Positions 62,401-64,000 of a stretch of DNA of 64,000 bases are shown one piece after another (the stretch's first letter is position 1; the number at the start of each line of letters is the position of its first letter). Source of the stretch: Humibacillus xanthopallidus (GTDB lineage: Bacteria > Actinomycetota > Actinomycetes > Actinomycetales > Dermatophilaceae); contig NZ_VFQF01000002.1 in the NCBI RefSeq assembly GCF_006717145.1, positions 248,001 to 312,000 of the forward strand, written 5' to 3'. Both the position numbers and the translations under genes were made by a program. Under the pieces are notes generated by a model. That model was not told the DNA's origin. It saw only the letters and a list, made by a program, of their open reading frames with translations, and ran no database searches.

Positions 62401-62828
62401 CCGACGCCACGAGCGGCATCGACTCCGTGACGGCCACCGTCGACGGCGCTGCCGTCGCGGGCGACAAGCCGCTCGCGCTGTGGAAGCTGCCGCTCGGCAG
62501 CCACACGCTCGTCGTCAAGGCGACCGACAAGGCTGGTCTCGTCACGACGACGACGAGGACGTTCACCACGACGACCTCGATCCTGTCGCTGACGGCGCTG
62601 ACGGAGCGACTGGCCCGCGAGGGTCTCGTCACCCCGGCCGGCGAGAAGGAGCTCGAGAAGCGACTCCAGCAGGCCGAGAAGCACATCGCGGGCGGACGCA
62701 CCAGTGCGGCCATCTCGCAGCTCGAGGGCTTCATCGCAGCGACGAAGTCCACCTCCAACGTCCGTGACGCGGCGGCTGCGGCCGCCCTGGCTCGCGACGC
62801 CAACGCGGTCATCGCCTCGCTGCGCTGA
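59484..62828 (+). CDS. secreted modular glucose/sorbosone dehydrogenase-like protein
   Basis: This 1,114-residue exported protein has a signal peptide with Arg-rich start and a long Ala core (RGRRALAATAAAALAATML). Residues about 45-530 are a GSDH/SMP-30-type six-bladed propeller (GEPIDMAVLPDRRVLTTARNG, GNLYLSTGDN, FAMGLRNPFRIDVDP, DIEFGPDGSLYVLDYG), the fold of PQQ-dependent soluble sugar dehydrogenases. Then come a PKD domain (about 536-620), an Ig-like domain, a CBM6-like domain (about 733-852), two more Ig-like domains, and a C-terminal helical FIVAR-like module (about 1034-1114). It probably oxidises a sugar polymer or oligomer outside the cell. AAGAAGGACG lies before ATG 59484. Confidence 0.82.
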   Translation: MNATSRLRGRRALAATAAAALAATMLGGVLATPATAHDGVDHGAEPALDWSNYEKILLTKDTGEPIDMAVLPDRRVLTTARNGDVRLVDPDTGVTKVVNTLSVYNNSEDGLQTVTLDPDFATNKWVYLYYAPKTMTAPYVTTTPTGSAPNSLPAGADASYWDQWKGYNQLSRFKWDDAAGKLDLASEQAIIKVEVQRGQCCHVAGDVDFDADGNLYLSTGDNTPASAPGANGFAPNNNAPGFNPGFDSRRGAGNTNDLRGKILRIKVGADGSYTIPSGNLFTPGTAKTRPEIFAMGLRNPFRIDVDPVTNSVSWGDYGPDAGAPDPQRGPMGYVEWQTTAITKPINGGWPYCHGPNANYNEWNFATATPGPWFDCDAGAKNNSTWNTGLAQVPPATAPTLYYGDTNAHQPWPELTDFDRQGGQGPMGGPVYHFDAANPSKTKFPAYWDKKAFFAEFSQDYLAVFDVQWPNGPVDHITHFLPNAALETNGQPITDSPIDIEFGPDGSLYVLDYGDGFFRQNPDAGLYRIDYAEGNKAPQARIKATPVSGSSAPLTVTFDGSTSVDPEGEALTYEWDFDGDGTFDATGATAQYTYTTLGRYSARLRVTDPEGKRGLTSTVISVGNVAPTVNITTPPNGAFFDWGQAVPFNVTTTDPEDGTATVCSRVSWTFGLGHDAHAHPLSQGTGCQFAIPTPADATQHGETENIFGVVVITYTDNGANGLPGATTTEQLILNPKKQEAEWADATQGVELTADNTASGLRKVTSFDAGDWLAWDPANLVGVTGVKARATGTGTLSLRWDSPTAAPFGTIAVNGSGWTEAAATLSSKPTGTGRLYVTSTGGVVLDSLTFTGDGVADVTPPTVSVTLNPATPNGANGWYTSNVTVTVNATDNGTVASRQRSTDGGTTWVNANTALTVSTEGTTTVLYRATDNGGNVSQVGSVTIKLDKTAPTVSVTGAAEGASVGNAGDITWTATDATSGIDSVTATVDGAAVAGDKPLALWKLPLGSHTLVVKATDKAGLVTTTTRTFTTTTSILSLTALTERLAREGLVTPAGEKELEKRLQQAEKHIAGGRTSAAISQLEGFIAATKSTSNVRDAAAAAALARDANAVIASLR

Positions 62829-62839
62829 CCGGAACGGTT

Positions 62840-62873
62840 CCCGGCGGCGAGGGCCCATCTCCTCGCCGCCGGG
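62840..62873 (+). terminator. perfect 13-bp terminator hairpin
   Basis: Arms at 62840-62852 and 62861-62873 pair perfectly around an 8-base loop, 12 bases after the stop of the sugar dehydrogenase gene. It separates that gene from the following synthase-like gene. Confidence 0.8.
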
Positions 62874-62975
62874 GCACCGGCCCCACCCCAGCACCACCCC
62901 GCACGCGCACCACAGCACCACGCACCATCCGCACGCAGCACCACCCGCACCCCGACTCGATGAGGAGAACGAGAC

Positions 62976-64000
62976 ATGAGCGACGCACGAACAGGTCTCT
63001 GGCTGGTCGGAGCCCGCGGCTCCGTGGCCACCACCGTGGCGACCGGACTCGCCCTCATCACCGCCCGCGGCCACGGCACCGACGGCCTCGTCACCGAGCA
63101 GCCCGACCTCGCAGCAGCCGGGCTCGTCGCGCTCGACCACCTCGTCGTCGGCGGCCACGACGTCGTCGACGTGCCGCTCGTCAAGCGTGCGGCTCAGCTC
63201 GCCGACGCAGGCGTCATCCCGCACACCGCCCTCCACCTCGTCCACGACGAGCTCGAGCGCACCGACCACCGGGTCCGCGGCGGCTACCGGGCCGGCCACG
63301 AGGACCAGGCCGCTGCCGTCGAGCGGCTCGCCGCCGACATCCGAGCCTTCCGTGACGACGAGGGGCTCGCCCGCGTCGTCGTCATCAATGTCTCCTCGAC
63401 CGAGGCCGTCGTCGAGCAGCAGCCCGGTCACGAGAGCCTCGACGCGCTCGAGCGCGCCTGGGCGGCAGGGGACTCGCCGCTCCCGCCGAGTGCCGTGTAT
63501 GCCGCTGCGGCCTTCAGTGCAGGCGCTGCCTTCATCGACTTCACCCCCTCGACGGGGGCGCGGCTGCCGGCGCTCGAGCAGCTCGCCGAGCGGCACGGTG
63601 TGCCGTGGGGAGGCAGTGACGGCAAGACCGGCGAGACGCTCGTCAAGTCGGTGCTCGCCCCGATGTTCGCCGCCCGCTCGCTCCGCGTCCGCTCGTGGGC
63701 CGGAACGAACCTCCTCGGTGGCGGCGACGGCGCCACCCTCGCCGACCCCCAGGCGATGGAGAGCAAGGCCCGCAGCAAGGCCCGCGGCCTCGAGGCCATG
63801 CTCGGCCACCCGGTCGACGGGCCCGTGCACATCGACAACATCGCCGACCTCGGCGACTGGAAGACGGCGTGGGACCACCTGACCTTCTCGGGCTTCCTCG
63901 GCACGCGCATGTCGATGCAGTTCACTTGGCAGGGCTGTGACTCCAGCCTCGCGGCACCGCTCGTCATCGACCTCGCGCGGCTCGCCGACCTCGCGCTGCG
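62976..64000 (+). CDS. inositol-3-phosphate synthase-like protein (3' end beyond the window)
   Basis: The frame is open from ATG 62976, with GAGGAG 7 bases upstream, to the right edge, giving 341 residues so far. The NAD-binding start LWLVGARGSVATTVATGLAL, the VVVINVSSTEAVVEQ stretch, GGSDGKTGETLVKSVLAPMF with the active-site Lys residues, and SWAGTNLLGGGDGATLADP follow the layout of myo-inositol-1-phosphate synthase (eukaryote-like form), where the corresponding region reads G-D-D-x-K-S-G-Q-T-K. The Gln-Thr-Lys part is here Glu-Thr-Leu, so this belongs to a divergent subgroup. In several actinobacteria such genes begin ebo-type clusters with UbiA and EboA proteins, which lie beyond the edge if present. 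Confidence 0.75.
   Translation, partial: MSDARTGLWLVGARGSVATTVATGLALITARGHGTDGLVTEQPDLAAAGLVALDHLVVGGHDVVDVPLVKRAAQLADAGVIPHTALHLVHDELERTDHRVRGGYRAGHEDQAAAVERLAADIRAFRDDEGLARVVVINVSSTEAVVEQQPGHESLDALERAWAAGDSPLPPSAVYAAAAFSAGAAFIDFTPSTGARLPALEQLAERHGVPWGGSDGKTGETLVKSVLAPMFAARSLRVRSWAGTNLLGGGDGATLADPQAMESKARSKARGLEAMLGHPVDGPVHIDNIADLGDWKTAWDHLTFSGFLGTRMSMQFTWQGCDSSLAAPLVIDLARLADLAL

Noticed and set aside
1-64000. tRNA, rRNA, riboswitch, integrase or attachment site
   Set aside because: None was recognised on either strand; no cloverleaf with a CCA-type end or integrase motif was seen by reading.

Overview
The window is about 72% G+C by eye, reads Tyr almost always as TAC, and carries MsiK-less sugar ABC transporters, an ECF41 sigma factor, an MT0933-type antitoxin and a PASTA-less Ser/Thr kinase. 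That points to a free-living actinobacterium, most likely a soil or water member of the Micrococcales (an Intrasporangiaceae-like genome). The genus is inference. No rRNA, tRNA, insertion sequence, prophage or CRISPR array was found.

Layout. 1-17950 is the 3' part of one enormous secreted repeat protein (over 5,980 residues visible, start off the left edge) with RTX-like, DUF11-like and metallopeptidase-like parts. 17951-18350 holds an array of a short inverted/direct repeat plus a terminator hairpin. 18349-32788 is a housekeeping and accessory stretch: antitoxin-like protein, short-chain dehydrogenase, tandem GNAT protein, a large HTH-type regulator, inositol monophosphatase, BenE transporter, hemerythrin, LCAT-like esterase, VOC protein, arylamine N-acetyltransferase, Y-family polymerase, patatin, and an ECF41 sigma factor divergent from a VOC gene with well-formed ECF41 promoters on both strands. 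33102-41208 is a sugar-use locus: LacI regulator with a perfect operator, lipoprotein, two permeases, a GH144-like 'glycoamylase' and a GH3 beta-glucosidase. 41196-48385 carries DUF2630, a zinc anti-sigma/ECF sigma pair with an autoregulatory promoter, a family 5 uracil-DNA glycosylase, a META-domain protein, a Ser/Thr kinase, a DUF1992 protein and a GAF regulator. 48742-50523 is an NTF2-flavin monooxygenase fusion flanked on both sides by the same short repeat arrays as near the giant gene. 50781-58075 has a HAD phosphatase, a ROK repressor and a divergent ribose-type ABC transporter followed by a Gfo/Idh/MocA dehydrogenase; 58219-62828 adds a Tat-exported TIM-barrel isomerase-like protein and a secreted modular sugar dehydrogenase. 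An inositol-3-phosphate synthase-like gene runs off the right edge.

How the parts work together. The LacI locus looks like a complete capture, import and hydrolysis module for a beta-glucan oligosaccharide (perhaps beta-1,2-linked). The ROK/ABC/Gfo-Idh-MocA/AP2Ec/dehydrogenase block has the composition of an oxidative (3-keto) glycoside-use pathway. Both are inferences from family content.

The two most unusual signals are not genes. First, the octamer GTATGCCG (or CGGCATAC) occurs at least 42 times, 21 in each orientation, where base composition predicts about two; three inverted pairs form hairpins just past gene ends, as DNA-uptake sequences do in Neisseria and Pasteurellaceae. Second, a roughly 22-bp element (core AATCGAAAGAGCA ... 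TTCGTCG) occurs 17 times in three intergenic arrays in both orientations.
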